Assembly (NCBI GenBank): GCA_038330095.1
Contig: JBBQNQ010000002.1
Coordinates: forward strand, 11,785-75,784
DNA length: 64,000 bases
Direction: 5' to 3'
Source: JBBPZA01 sp038330095
GTDB taxonomy: Bacteria; Actinomycetota; Thermoleophilia; Solirubrobacterales; Solirubrobacteraceae
Of the stretch, positions 26,680-34,588 are shown piece by piece. The first letter of the stretch is position 1. Every line of letters starts with the position of its first letter. Both the position numbers and the translations under genes were made by a program. The notes beneath the pieces were generated by a model that ran no database searches, had not been told where the DNA came from, and saw only the letters and a list, made by a program, of their open reading frames with translations.

Positions 26680-27681
26680 TCAGCGCACGAGCACGGGGGA
26701 GCCGATGCGCGCCTTGCGGTACAGGCTCTTGACGTCACGTACCGACATGCGCACGCAACCGTGGGACGCCTCGGAGCCCAGCGAGCTCAGGTCCGCGGTG
26801 CCGTGGAAGCCGACCGAGCCGGTGAAGCCGATCCAGCGGGCCTTGATCGGATTGGCGTCGCTGCCGCCCGCGAAGGTCTGGCCCGCGATCGGCCCGGCCC
26901 AGCCCGGAGCCGTCCAAGCGGGGTCGACGACCTTGCTGATCACCGCGAAGCGGCCTGTCGGCGTCGGGAAGCCCGGCTTGCCGACGGCGACCCTGTAGGC
27001 GCGCGCCCGCCTCCAGCTCCCGTCGCGCCGCGCGAGGAAGAGGCGCGCGAGCTTGCGACGCCGTGAGACGGTCACGATCGAGTAGGTCCGGCGCCCGAGC
27101 GCCCGGATGGTCAACGCCGGGCGCACGCGGCGCGTGCCCCAGAGCAGGGTGCGCGGCGAGCTCGGGTCGGCCAGACGTTCGCGCACGCGCCGTGCCAGCC
27201 CGCTCGGCTTGGCCAGCGAGCGGCCCCAGCGGGCGCCGCGCACGCGCACCTTGGTGAGGGCGATGCGCAGGCGCGCGGCGCGTGCAGGCCGGCGCACCTC
27301 GCGCGCGAGCCCGCGAACCTGCGCGAGCACCCGCTCGCGGTCGGCCTGCAGCCGGACGCGCAGGTCGACGGCACGGCCGCCGGCGAGCCACCCTGCGGCG
27401 AGGCCGTCGCGCGCGCTCGCCGCCGCGTCGAACTCCACGCCCAGACGCTCGGGCACGAAGCGCTTGCGGCGGCCCGCGACCTGCACCACCACCGCCCGGC
27501 GCGCGGCCACGCCCACGGTCTTGCGCAGGCGGATCTCCGCCTTGGCGACGGTCAGCCCGGCGACCGGGACCCCGCCCACGCTGACGCCGGTGGCGATGCG
27601 CTCCGGCGGTGGCGCCGGGGCCGCTCGCGCAGCGGCGGGAAAGGCGGCGAGGAGCAGGGAGATCGCCAGCGACAGCCGCAC
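26680..27681 (-). CDS. L,D-transpeptidase (YkuD domain), secreted
   Basis: 333 residues with a signal peptide (LSLAISLLLAAFPAAARA). The first 200 residues form an Arg-rich region like the peptidoglycan-binding domain that precedes YkuD (GVSVGGVPVAGLTVAKAEI is VanW/PG-binding-4-like). The catalytic domain begins about residue 210 and ends with GFHGTADLSSLG and SEASHGCVRMS, the HGT..SHGC motif whose Cys attacks the tetrapeptide stem. These enzymes make 3-3 cross-links or attach proteins to peptidoglycan outside the membrane. It is convergent with the PadR gene, only 7 bases apart. Confidence 0.9.
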   Translation of the reverse strand: MRLSLAISLLLAAFPAAARAAPAPPPERIATGVSVGGVPVAGLTVAKAEIRLRKTVGVAARRAVVVQVAGRRKRFVPERLGVEFDAAASARDGLAAGWLAGGRAVDLRVRLQADRERVLAQVRGLAREVRRPARAARLRIALTKVRVRGARWGRSLAKPSGLARRVRERLADPSSPRTLLWGTRRVRPALTIRALGRRTYSIVTVSRRRKLARLFLARRDGSWRRARAYRVAVGKPGFPTPTGRFAVISKVVDPAWTAPGWAGPIAGQTFAGGSDANPIKARWIGFTGSVGFHGTADLSSLGSEASHGCVRMSVRDVKSLYRKARIGSPVLVR

Positions 27682-27688
27682 GGTGCGC

Positions 27689-28315
27689 TCACCCTAGCGC
27701 CGCGACGAGCCGGTCGCGAGCGACCGCGCCCTCCCGCACGACGTCCCACCGCAGATCCTCCTCATAGCTGCGCAGATCCACCACCGTCGAGGGCGTGCCG
27801 GGCAGCTCGCCGGCGTCGAGGAGGAGGTCGGCCGCGTCTCGGATCGCCGCCGGAACGTCTGCGAGGCGCCGCGCGTCCGCGCCGCCCGCGGGGTTGGCCG
27901 AGGACTGCAGGACCGGCCAGCGCACCGCCGCCAGCGCGGCCACCGGATCGGGAAGCGAAGGCACGCGCAGACCGAGCGTCGAGGGCTCGGCGCCGCAGGC
28001 GAGCGGGAAGCGGCGAGCGGGGTTTGCGAGCAGTGCCGTGACCGCACCGGGCAGCAGGCGCTCCAGCGCGGCGCGGGTGCGGGCGCCGAGCTCCGGCAGC
28101 GCCGCGAGCGCCAGGTCGCGGTCGAAGAACATCACGGCGGCCGGCTTGGGCAGAGCCCGGCCCTTCAGCGCGTACAGGCGCTCGACCGCCTCGCGGGAGT
28201 CCGGCCTGCAGGCCAGGCCGTAGACCGTGTCGGCGGGGAACACCGCCACGCCGCCGACGGTCATGCAGCGCTCGAGGGTCAGAGCGTCGTCCGCGGCGAT
28301 CACCGTCGCACTCAC
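27689..28315 (-). CDS. tsaC: L-threonylcarbamoyladenylate synthase (Sua5/YciO/YrdC family)
   Basis: 208 residues. FPADTVYGLACRPDS, YALKGRALPKPAAVMF, LPGAVTALLANP and LQSSANPAGG are YrdC-domain motifs. The enzyme makes threonylcarbamoyl-AMP from threonine, bicarbonate and ATP for the t6A modification of ANN-decoding tRNAs. There is no C-terminal Sua5 domain, so it is the short TsaC form. It overlaps prmC by 4 bases, the classic prfA-prmC-tsaC operon. Confidence 0.94.
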   Translation of the reverse strand: MSATVIAADDALTLERCMTVGGVAVFPADTVYGLACRPDSREAVERLYALKGRALPKPAAVMFFDRDLALAALPELGARTRAALERLLPGAVTALLANPARRFPLACGAEPSTLGLRVPSLPDPVAALAAVRWPVLQSSANPAGGADARRLADVPAAIRDAADLLLDAGELPGTPSTVVDLRSYEEDLRWDVVREGAVARDRLVAALG

Positions 28316-29163
28316 CGCCGCCCGACGACCACGCGCTCGACGCCGGCGAGATCGGGGATGACCTCGGTGCGATGCAGGCCGGCCCGCACCATCAGGGCTG
28401 CGACGGTGTGCGCCTGGCCCGCTCCGACCTCCAGGGCGACGAAGGGCACGTCAGCCGCCGCCGACACCAGGCGCCGGATCACGTCGAGGCCGTCGGCGCC
28501 CCCCCGCAGCGCGGCACGCGGCTCGTGACGGACGATCTCCGGCGCCAGCGCCTCCCATTGGGTGTCGGTCACGTAGGGCGGATTGGAGACCACCGCATCG
28601 GCTCGGCCCCCGACCCCGTCGAGCAGGTCGGCGTGGACGAAGGCGACGTCGAGCCCCAGCCGATCCGCGTTCCCGCGTGCGACCGCGAGCGCCGACTCAT
28701 CGACATCGGTCGCGAATAGCTCCAGGTCGGGGCGCTCGTCCTTGAGCGCGAGCGCGAGCGCCCCGCTGCCCGTGCCCACGTCGACGACGCGCGCGGCGCG
28801 CGGGAGGTCGAGCGCGGCCTCGACGACGTGCTCGGTCTCGGGCCGGGGGACGAGGACGCGCCGGTCCACCGCCAGCTCGAGCCTACGGAATCCCCGGCGC
28901 CCGAGGATGTAGGCGACCGGCTCGCGCTCGAAGGCCCTGCGCCGCACGAAGTCCTGAAAGCGCCGCGCAGCGGGCCCGTCGAGCTCGCGGTCGGGCTCCA
29001 CCACCAGCGTGGCCCGGTCAACTCCCAGCGCCTCGGCCAGCAGCAGCTCGGCGTCGAGCCGCGGCGACTCGACACCCGCCGCGCGCAGCGCGACGAGCGC
29101 GCTGTCGAGGGCGTCGCGGACGGCGACACCGCGCGGGCGCCGGGCCGCGGCGGCCACGCTCAC
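28312..29163 (-). CDS. prmC: Peptide chain release factor N5-glutamine methyltransferase
   Basis: 283 residues from GTG 29163, which overlaps the prfA stop (GTGA). VVDVGTGSGALALALKDERP binds S-adenosylmethionine and VVSNPPYVTDTQWEAL is the NPPY active site holding the target glutamine. The N-terminal helical domain (AELLLAEALGVDRATLVV, RREPVAYILGRRGF-like region) recognises the release factor. It methylates the Gln of the GGQ motif of RF1/RF2. The same frame is open for 300 codons upstream antisense-like over prfA, which is not coding in that frame. Confidence 0.95.
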   Translation of the reverse strand: MSVAAAARRPRGVAVRDALDSALVALRAAGVESPRLDAELLLAEALGVDRATLVVEPDRELDGPAARRFQDFVRRRAFEREPVAYILGRRGFRRLELAVDRRVLVPRPETEHVVEAALDLPRAARVVDVGTGSGALALALKDERPDLELFATDVDESALAVARGNADRLGLDVAFVHADLLDGVGGRADAVVSNPPYVTDTQWEALAPEIVRHEPRAALRGGADGLDVIRRLVSAAADVPFVALEVGAGQAHTVAALMVRAGLHRTEVIPDLAGVERVVVGRR

Positions 29164-30209
29164 TCCCCGGTCTGCCGCTCGAGCCGGCGGCGCTTCTCGT
29201 CGTCCTGCAGAGCGGCCGTCAGGCCGTCGAGCTCGCCCGCGAGCACAGCGTCGAGATTGCCCAGCGTGACCTTGATCCGATGGTCGGTGACGCGATCCTG
29301 GGGAAAGTTGTAGGTGCGGATCTTCTCGGCGCGGTCGCCCGTCCCCACCTGCGCCCGCCGGTCGGCGGCGAGCTCGGCCTCCTGCTCGGCCTGCTTGCGC
29401 TCGAACAGCCGCGCACGCAGGACGCGCAGCGCGCGCTCGCGGTTCTGGAGCTGGCTCTTCTCGTCCTGCATCGAGACCACCACGCCGCTCGGCTTGTGGG
29501 TGATGCGCACGGCGGAGTCGGTCGTGTTGACCGACTGGCCGCCGGGACCCGAGGAGCGGTAGACGTCGACCTGCAGGTCGCCGGGGTCGATCTCGACGTC
29601 GACGTCCTCGGCCTCGGGAAGCACCGCGACCGTCGCGGTCGAGGTGTGGATGCGGCCCTGGGACTCGGTCTCGGGCACGCGCTGCACCCGATGGGTGCCC
29701 CCTTCGTACTTGAACACGGAGTAGGCGCCATCGCCCTTGATCGCGAAGGTGTAGTCGCCCTCCCCGACCGACAGCGGCTCGGTCGAGAAGCCCCGGCGCT
29801 CGGCGTAGCGGTTGAGCATCCGGAAGAGGTCGCCCGCGAACAGGCCGGCCTCCTCCCCACCCGCCCCCGGGCGCACCTCCACGATCACGTTCTTGTCGTC
29901 GCTCGGGTCGCGCTCGACCATCGCGAGGCGGATCTCCTCCCCGAGCTCGTTCAGGCGCTGCTCGGAGGAGCGCAGGAGCTCGCGGGCCTCCGGGTCTTCG
30001 GCGCCCTCCGCGAGCATCTGGCGGGCGACGTCCGCGTCGCTGGACGCCCGCCGCCATTCGGCGGCCAGCTGCGCTGCGCCCTGCAGATCGCTGTAGTCGC
30101 GGCCGACCTGCGCGAAGCGGCGCCTGTCGCCCGTCACCCCGGGGTCCTGGAACTCGCGCTCGAGCTCGGCGAAGCGCGATTCGATCTGCTCCACCAGCCG
30201 TTCGATCAC
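29160..30209 (-). CDS. prfA: Peptide chain release factor 1
   Basis: 349 residues from GTG 30209 (VIERLVEQIESRFAELEREF). The anticodon-like tripeptide is PET in HRVQRVPETES, the P-x-T form that reads UAA/UAG, so RF1 rather than RF2 (SPF). The GGQ loop is RSSGPGGQSVNTTDSAVRIT, where Gln is the prmC target. Length is normal. A longer open frame to 30311 has no similarity to RF1 and would overlap the divergent gene at 30281. Confidence 0.97.
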   Translation of the reverse strand: MIERLVEQIESRFAELEREFQDPGVTGDRRRFAQVGRDYSDLQGAAQLAAEWRRASSDADVARQMLAEGAEDPEARELLRSSEQRLNELGEEIRLAMVERDPSDDKNVIVEVRPGAGGEEAGLFAGDLFRMLNRYAERRGFSTEPLSVGEGDYTFAIKGDGAYSVFKYEGGTHRVQRVPETESQGRIHTSTATVAVLPEAEDVDVEIDPGDLQVDVYRSSGPGGQSVNTTDSAVRITHKPSGVVVSMQDEKSQLQNRERALRVLRARLFERKQAEQEAELAADRRAQVGTGDRAEKIRTYNFPQDRVTDHRIKVTLGNLDAVLAGELDGLTAALQDDEKRRRLERQTGE

Positions 30210-30280
30210 GGCGACGAGTTTAGGCGCAGCCACCCCCTGGCTCCTGCGCCCGGGACGCTCTAGGGTGGCCCTCCGTCCCC

Positions 30281-30982
30281 ATGACCGAGCCTTCGCCCAA
30301 CCCGAGCCCATTCGCCGCGGCGCTCGCCCGGGCGGGCGCGATCATGGTCGCCCACGACGGCTGGGAGACCGCCGCCGACTTCGGCTCGCCCGCCGGTGAG
30401 CTCGCCGTCTGCGAGACGAGCGTCGGCCTCACCGACCGCTCCTCGATGGGGCGCTTCGAGCTGCGGGAGCAGCGCGGCGGCCAGCTCGCGCAGCTCGTGG
30501 GGGCGGTCGCCGGAAGCGTTCCCTCACCGGGAAGCGCGGTCCTGGCCCGCGAGGCGTGGTGGTGCCCGCAGTCCGCCGACCGCATGACTGTGCTGTGCGA
30601 GCCCGAGACCCGCTCCGACGTCGCCGGCCTGCTCGAGGCGCGGCTCGCCGCGGCGCCCTCCGCGGCGATGGAGGACCTCGCCGACCGCGCGGCGGCGCTC
30701 GCCCTGCTGGGCCCTGCCACCCGCACGCTGCTCGGGCAGGTGGCAGGGGTCGAGCCGGTGTCGCTGGCCGAGCGTTCGTTCACCGAGCTGCTCGCCGAGG
30801 GCATCCCGGTCACGGTCCTCGTCGAGACCGCGGTATTCGCCGTCGCGCTCGTCGAGAGCTCGCGCGCCGAGGAGCTCTGGAACGTGCTGGAGCGGGCAGG
30901 TCGCCCGCTGGGCCTCAGCTGCGTCGGGCTCGACGCGTTTCACCGCTTCTCGCTCGCCGAGCGCTACGCGCACCCGCGCTGA
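30281..30982 (+). CDS. GcvT-like (aminomethyltransferase/sarcosine oxidase gamma-type) protein
   Basis: 233 residues. VCETSVGLTDRSSMGRFELR and ALALLGPATRTLLGQV correspond to the N-terminal folate-binding half of GcvT/sarcosine oxidase gamma/YgfZ proteins; the usual C-terminal barrel is absent, so the length is about that of sarcosine oxidase gamma. No soxA/soxB genes are nearby, so the role is unclear; a folate-dependent one-carbon or Fe-S repair function would fit the family. ATG 30281 begins MTEPSPNPSPFAAAL. Confidence 0.65.
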   Translation: MTEPSPNPSPFAAALARAGAIMVAHDGWETAADFGSPAGELAVCETSVGLTDRSSMGRFELREQRGGQLAQLVGAVAGSVPSPGSAVLAREAWWCPQSADRMTVLCEPETRSDVAGLLEARLAAAPSAAMEDLADRAAALALLGPATRTLLGQVAGVEPVSLAERSFTELLAEGIPVTVLVETAVFAVALVESSRAEELWNVLERAGRPLGLSCVGLDAFHRFSLAERYAHPR

Positions 30983-31204
30983 GCCGCCGGTCGCCGCGCC
31001 GGGACCCGCGCCTAGGGCGCACAACGGCGGGCGACGAAGGGAGGTATCCGCGGGGGGGTGGGGCGACTTCCGGTCGATATGCGGCCGCCTTCTGCCACAC
31101 CCCCTCCTCCACCGCGCTTCGACCCAACCCCTCCCTCGCCCGATGCCGTTCGTGCGGCTTAGGCCCACCTGGCGCGTTGCCGCGCGCGACGATCGGGAAG
31201 CTTG

Positions 31205-31232
31205 TTGACACTCGACGGCGCCGCAGTACCGT
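31205..31232 (+). promoter_or_regulatory. Sigma-70-like promoter of the MetE-like gene
   Basis: TTGACA (31205-31210), a perfect -35 hexamer, is followed after 16 bases by TACCGT (31227-31232), which fits the TAnnnT actinobacterial -10. It lies 55 bases before the ATG at 31288. The region 30983-31204 (about 220 bases) holds poly-G/poly-C runs but no gene, riboswitch or hairpin that I can recognise. Confidence 0.55.
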
Positions 31233-31287
31233 CGTAGCGGTAGTGGTGGGTCGAGCCCGACTCACCGAACCACCGCGAGGAGAGAGC

Positions 31288-32430
31288 ATGCCGATACCCA
31301 CCGAGCTGGTCGGGTCGCTGCCCAGGCCGATGAAGCTTCAGGAGGCCTACGAGGCCCACGACCAGGGCAAGATCACCTTCGAGCAGCTCCAGGAGGAGCA
31401 GGACAAGGCGGCCGAGGACTCGATCAAGCGCCTCGAGGCGACCGGCGAGCCGATCGTCACCGACGGCGAGCAGCGCGAGTCGAGCTTTGCCACCTACCCG
31501 ATCACCGACACGCTCGCGGGGACGGGCCTGGCCGACAACCTCGCCGGCGACGGTCAGTACTTCGCGATCTTCGACGACGGCCATCACCGCCAGCTTCCGC
31601 GGCTGACCGGCGGTCCGTTCCGCTACAAGACCTTTGCCGCCGAGTTCGTGGAGAAGAACAAGAAGATCGCCACCCACGACGTCAAGCAGGCGGTCATCTC
31701 CCCGTCGATGATGATGCTGCTCTACCCGCTCGAGGGCGAGATCGAGGGCTATCCCCGCGAACAGTTCCTCTCAGACGTCGTCGACGAGTGCGAGAAGGAC
31801 ATCCGCAGGTGCTTCGACGCCGGCGCGGTCCGCGTGTCGATCGACTTCACCGAAGGCCGGCTGGCGAACAAGAACGACTCGCGCAACCCGTGGACCGGCA
31901 AGGACATGCTGCAGGACTTCATCGACCTCAACAACCGTCTGCTCGACCGCTTCACCGCCGAGGAGCGCAAGAACATCGGCATCCACACCTGCCCCGGCGG
32001 CGACACCGACTCCGTGCACTCCAAGGAGGTGCCCTACGAGAAGCTGCTGAGCAAGATGTTCCAGCTCAACGCGGGCTACTTCCTGATCCAGTGCTCCAGC
32101 GAGGAGGACAAGGAGAAGGTCTACAAGCTCTGCGGGCAGTACAGCCGCGACGACGCCAACGGCGTGGCGCAGGTCTGCTTCATGGGCGTGATCAACCCGC
32201 TGACGCCCGAGGTCGAGACACCGGAGCAGGTCAAGAACGACCTGGTCACCGCGGCCAAGCACATCCCTGTCGAGCGCCTCGGGGCCACCGACGACTGCGG
32301 CTTCTCGCCGTTCAGCCGCGACGAGAAGCCCAAGCACGGCTCGCCGGACTTCGCCCGCGACGTCGCCATGCAGAAGATCACCAACCGCCTGGAGGGCGCC
32401 CGCCTCGCCTCCGAGGAGCTGGGGGTCTAG
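31288..32430 (+). CDS. MetE C-terminal-domain-like methyltransferase (cobalamin-independent)
   Basis: 380 residues with a strong ribosome binding site (GAGGAGAG) 7 bases before ATG. LVGSLPRP at the start, TDGEQRES near residue 55, FKTF-like segment, AVRVSIDFTEGRLA, GIHTCPGGD and QCSSEED, and finally ATDDCGFSPFSRD are the zinc-site and barrel motifs of the MetE C-terminal catalytic domain. The N-terminal half of MetE is missing, as in the core-MetE group, which transfers methyl groups from corrinoid or other donors. Its TAG overlaps the stop of the convergent DUF1385 gene within CTAG. Confidence 0.9.
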   Translation: MPIPTELVGSLPRPMKLQEAYEAHDQGKITFEQLQEEQDKAAEDSIKRLEATGEPIVTDGEQRESSFATYPITDTLAGTGLADNLAGDGQYFAIFDDGHHRQLPRLTGGPFRYKTFAAEFVEKNKKIATHDVKQAVISPSMMMLLYPLEGEIEGYPREQFLSDVVDECEKDIRRCFDAGAVRVSIDFTEGRLANKNDSRNPWTGKDMLQDFIDLNNRLLDRFTAEERKNIGIHTCPGGDTDSVHSKEVPYEKLLSKMFQLNAGYFLIQCSSEEDKEKVYKLCGQYSRDDANGVAQVCFMGVINPLTPEVETPEQVKNDLVTAAKHIPVERLGATDDCGFSPFSRDEKPKHGSPDFARDVAMQKITNRLEGARLASEELGV

Positions 32431-33383
32431 GCCGCTACCTCGATCCCGGTGAGGTCTTCGTCGGAGGCCTCACCGGGCTTCTCGACCGCCAGCACCGCCT
32501 CGAGGGCGGCGATGGCGACCGCGAGCTGGTGCTCGTCGGGCTCGCGCGTCGTCAGCCGCTGGAGCTGAAGGCCGGGCCACATGATCCCCTGCACCCAGCG
32601 CTTGCGTCGGTTGCGGCCCGCCCACTTGATGATCTCGAAGGCCAGGCCCGCGACGATCGGGATCCCTACGACGCGCGAGGGAAAGAGGATGTACCAGGCG
32701 GGCGTGCCCAGAGGCGCGAAGACGAAGACGGCGACGATCATCACGAACAAGAGGAAGCTGGTCCCGCACCGAGGGTGCAGGCGCGAGTAGCGGCGGGCGC
32801 GCTCGGGGGTGAGCGGCTCGCCGGCCTCGTAGGTGGCGATCACCTTGTGCTCGGCACCGTGGTACTCGAACACCCGGCGCAGGTCTTTCATGCGCGAGAG
32901 CAGGACGAGGTAGCCGAGGAAGATCGAGATGCGGATCGCCTTCTCGACGAGCACGAAGACGATCGAGTTGGGCAGCGAGTCCTTGAACAGCGAGGTCACG
33001 CCGACGGGCAGCAGGAAGAAGAGGCCAACGGCGAGGATGACGGCTACGGCGATGGTCCCGGCCCACGTGCCGCGGGAGATCGGCTCCTCGTCCTCGGGCA
33101 GCTGCGCGTTGGCGGAGATCCCGAGCGCCTTGAAGCCGAGGCTGAGCGACTCGCCGAGCGCGACGATCCCGCGCACGACCGGGAGGCGCAGCGCGCGGTG
33201 ACGCTTGGTCCAGGAGACCAGGGGGAAGGACTGGACGTCGATCCTGCCGCCATCCGGCGCCCGAGTGGAGGGCGCGCCGTCGGCGGGCGGCTCCCGTACG
33301 GCCACCGCCCACGTCGACACCCCCCGCATCATCACGCCCTCCAGAACGGCCTGACCGCCCACCGGCCGATCCCGCTGAGCCAT
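32427..33383 (-). CDS. DUF1385 membrane protein (YqhQ-like)
   Basis: 318 residues from ATG 33383 (MAQRDRPVGGQAVLEGVMMR); GTG 33431 is an alternative and the frame is open to 33470. GGQAVLEGVMMR, EYHGAEHKVIATYE and HPRCGTSFL are the family signatures. Four hydrophobic segments (IAVAVILAVGLFFLLPVGV, FLLFVMIVAVFVFAPLG and others) place it in the membrane. Function is unproven; in Bacillus YqhQ lies near peptidase genes. It is commonly found near rpmE and prfA in actinobacteria, as here. Confidence 0.85.
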   Translation of the reverse strand: MAQRDRPVGGQAVLEGVMMRGVSTWAVAVREPPADGAPSTRAPDGGRIDVQSFPLVSWTKRHRALRLPVVRGIVALGESLSLGFKALGISANAQLPEDEEPISRGTWAGTIAVAVILAVGLFFLLPVGVTSLFKDSLPNSIVFVLVEKAIRISIFLGYLVLLSRMKDLRRVFEYHGAEHKVIATYEAGEPLTPERARRYSRLHPRCGTSFLLFVMIVAVFVFAPLGTPAWYILFPSRVVGIPIVAGLAFEIIKWAGRNRRKRWVQGIMWPGLQLQRLTTREPDEHQLAVAIAALEAVLAVEKPGEASDEDLTGIEVAA

Positions 33384-33492
33384 CAGAGCCCCGTCAGGCA
33401 GACGGATTTCGGTGCCGGTGGTCGCGCTCACCTCAGACGCCGTCCTGGGCGCGAGGAGCAAGGCGTGCACACGGGCGCCGGATGGCTGCGTG

Positions 33493-33507
33493 GCGTGCTT
33501 GGCACGC
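33493..33507 (-). terminator. Short hairpin after rpmE
   Basis: GCGTGC-TTG-GCACGC forms a 6-bp stem with a 3-base loop, 38 bases beyond the rpmE stop. There is no T-run after it, so it would be an incomplete intrinsic terminator or only a stabilising hairpin. Confidence 0.25.
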
Positions 33508-33545
33508 GAGCAGGCGATGACGCCGCCAGGCGACGCTCATCGCGC

Positions 33546-33755
33546 TCAGGACCGGTTGCGCTTCGCGGCGCGGCGCTGAAACCGCTCCACGCGCCCGCCC
33601 GTGTCAACGAGCTTCTGCTTGCCGGTGTAGAACGGATGGCAGTTCGAGCAGATCTCGACGTGCAGCTCGGGCTTGGTGGAGCGGGTGGTGAACTCGTTCC
33701 CGCAGGTGCAGCGCACGTGCGCTTCGACGTATTCAGGATGGATCGCGGTCTTCAT
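33546..33755 (-). CDS. rpmE: Ribosomal protein L31 (zinc-binding form)
   Basis: 69 residues from ATG 33755 (MKTAIHPEYVEAHVRCTCGN). C16/C18 and the CSNCHPF motif form the four-Cys-type zinc site of the C+ L31 form. The body FYTGKQKLVDTGGRVERFQR is standard. A longer ATG-less leader upstream (to 33782) is not part of L31. The protein belongs to the central protuberance of the 50S subunit; its presence near prfA/prmC/tsaC is the usual arrangement. Confidence 0.98.
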   Translation of the reverse strand: MKTAIHPEYVEAHVRCTCGNEFTTRSTKPELHVEICSNCHPFYTGKQKLVDTGGRVERFQRRAAKRNRS

Positions 33756-33783
33756 ATCGACTACTGAGTGTAGCCGCCGCACC

Positions 33784-34551
33784 TCACCGCCTGCGGGCGG
33801 CGGCGCACACGCGCGATGCGGCGTTGTTGGCCTCGTCGGCCTCCTCCACGCGCCCGTCGGGGTCGACCGCCGCCGCGACCGTCGAGCCCGCAGTGCAGCG
33901 CGGCGCGCGGAACGTCACGAGACGCCGCTTGCCGGCCTTCAGGCCGCTGACCGTCACGGCGGGCTGGGCGACTCCCCCGACGCTCAGGGCGACGTCGAAC
34001 CCCCTGCGCTTGCCCGCGAAGCTGCGGCCCGCGTTGCGAACCGCGAGCGTGTAGTCGGCCTGCCCCGCGCCGGCGGGCGTGACGGACTTGATGGCGACGC
34101 GCAGGTCGGGCCGCAGGTCAGGCTGACTGCACACCGCGCTCGTCCGCCGCTTGACCACCGTGGGCTTGCCGGCCGGCCCCGCCCAGCGGAAGGTCACGCG
34201 CACGCGGTAATCCGCCGGGGCCGAGAGGTTCTCCACGCGCTGGCGGAAGCGATAGGCCGGGACGCCCCGCTTGGCGCGATGCCACACCCCCAGCCCGGGA
34301 GCCGCGACGCGCTCGAACGCGTTCGCGCCCGACGCCCGCCGGTAGAGCACGAACCGCATCGCCAGCCGGTTGCCGGTCCGCAGCGAGTCCATGCTCCCCG
34401 TGAACACCGCGTAGCGGTTGGCCTGTTCGAGCGCCGTCCGGCACTTCTCCAGCCGCACGCGGGCGGGCGAGGCGGCAGGGGCAGCGGGAGCGACGACCGC
34501 GAGGGCGGCCGTGGCGCCACCTGCGATGAGGACGCTACGAAGCATGCGCAT
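33784..34551 (-). CDS. Secreted CARDB-domain protein
   Basis: 255 residues from ATG 34551 (MRMLRSVLIAGGATAALAVV) with a signal peptide ending near APAAPAAS. A first part (residues 28-120) has two Cys and strands like YRFRQRVENLSAPADYRVRV. The C-terminal part is a CARDB-like Ig fold: DLRVAIKSVTPAGAGQADYT, LAVRNAGRSFAGK, then VDPDGRVEEADEANNAA, the typical E-x-N-E-x-NN ending. CARDB modules mediate adhesion outside the cell. Target unknown. It ends 29 bases before rpmE. Confidence 0.7.
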   Translation of the reverse strand: MRMLRSVLIAGGATAALAVVAPAAPAASPARVRLEKCRTALEQANRYAVFTGSMDSLRTGNRLAMRFVLYRRASGANAFERVAAPGLGVWHRAKRGVPAYRFRQRVENLSAPADYRVRVTFRWAGPAGKPTVVKRRTSAVCSQPDLRPDLRVAIKSVTPAGAGQADYTLAVRNAGRSFAGKRRGFDVALSVGGVAQPAVTVSGLKAGKRRLVTFRAPRCTAGSTVAAAVDPDGRVEEADEANNAASRVCAAARRR

Positions 34552-34588
34552 CCCTAAACAACTCAGGGGCACTCAGGTTGCGCTGCCC

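Noticed and set aside
29164..30057. Upstream extension of the prmC frame across prfA
   Set aside because: Translation is low complexity while the prfA frame shows the GGQ and PxT motifs; the GTG at 29163 gives a normal PrmC.
30983..31204. Possible riboswitch (SAM or cobalamin) ahead of the MetE-like gene
   Set aside because: The stretch has G- and C-runs but no conserved core or paired elements that I can match; only a plain promoter is supported.
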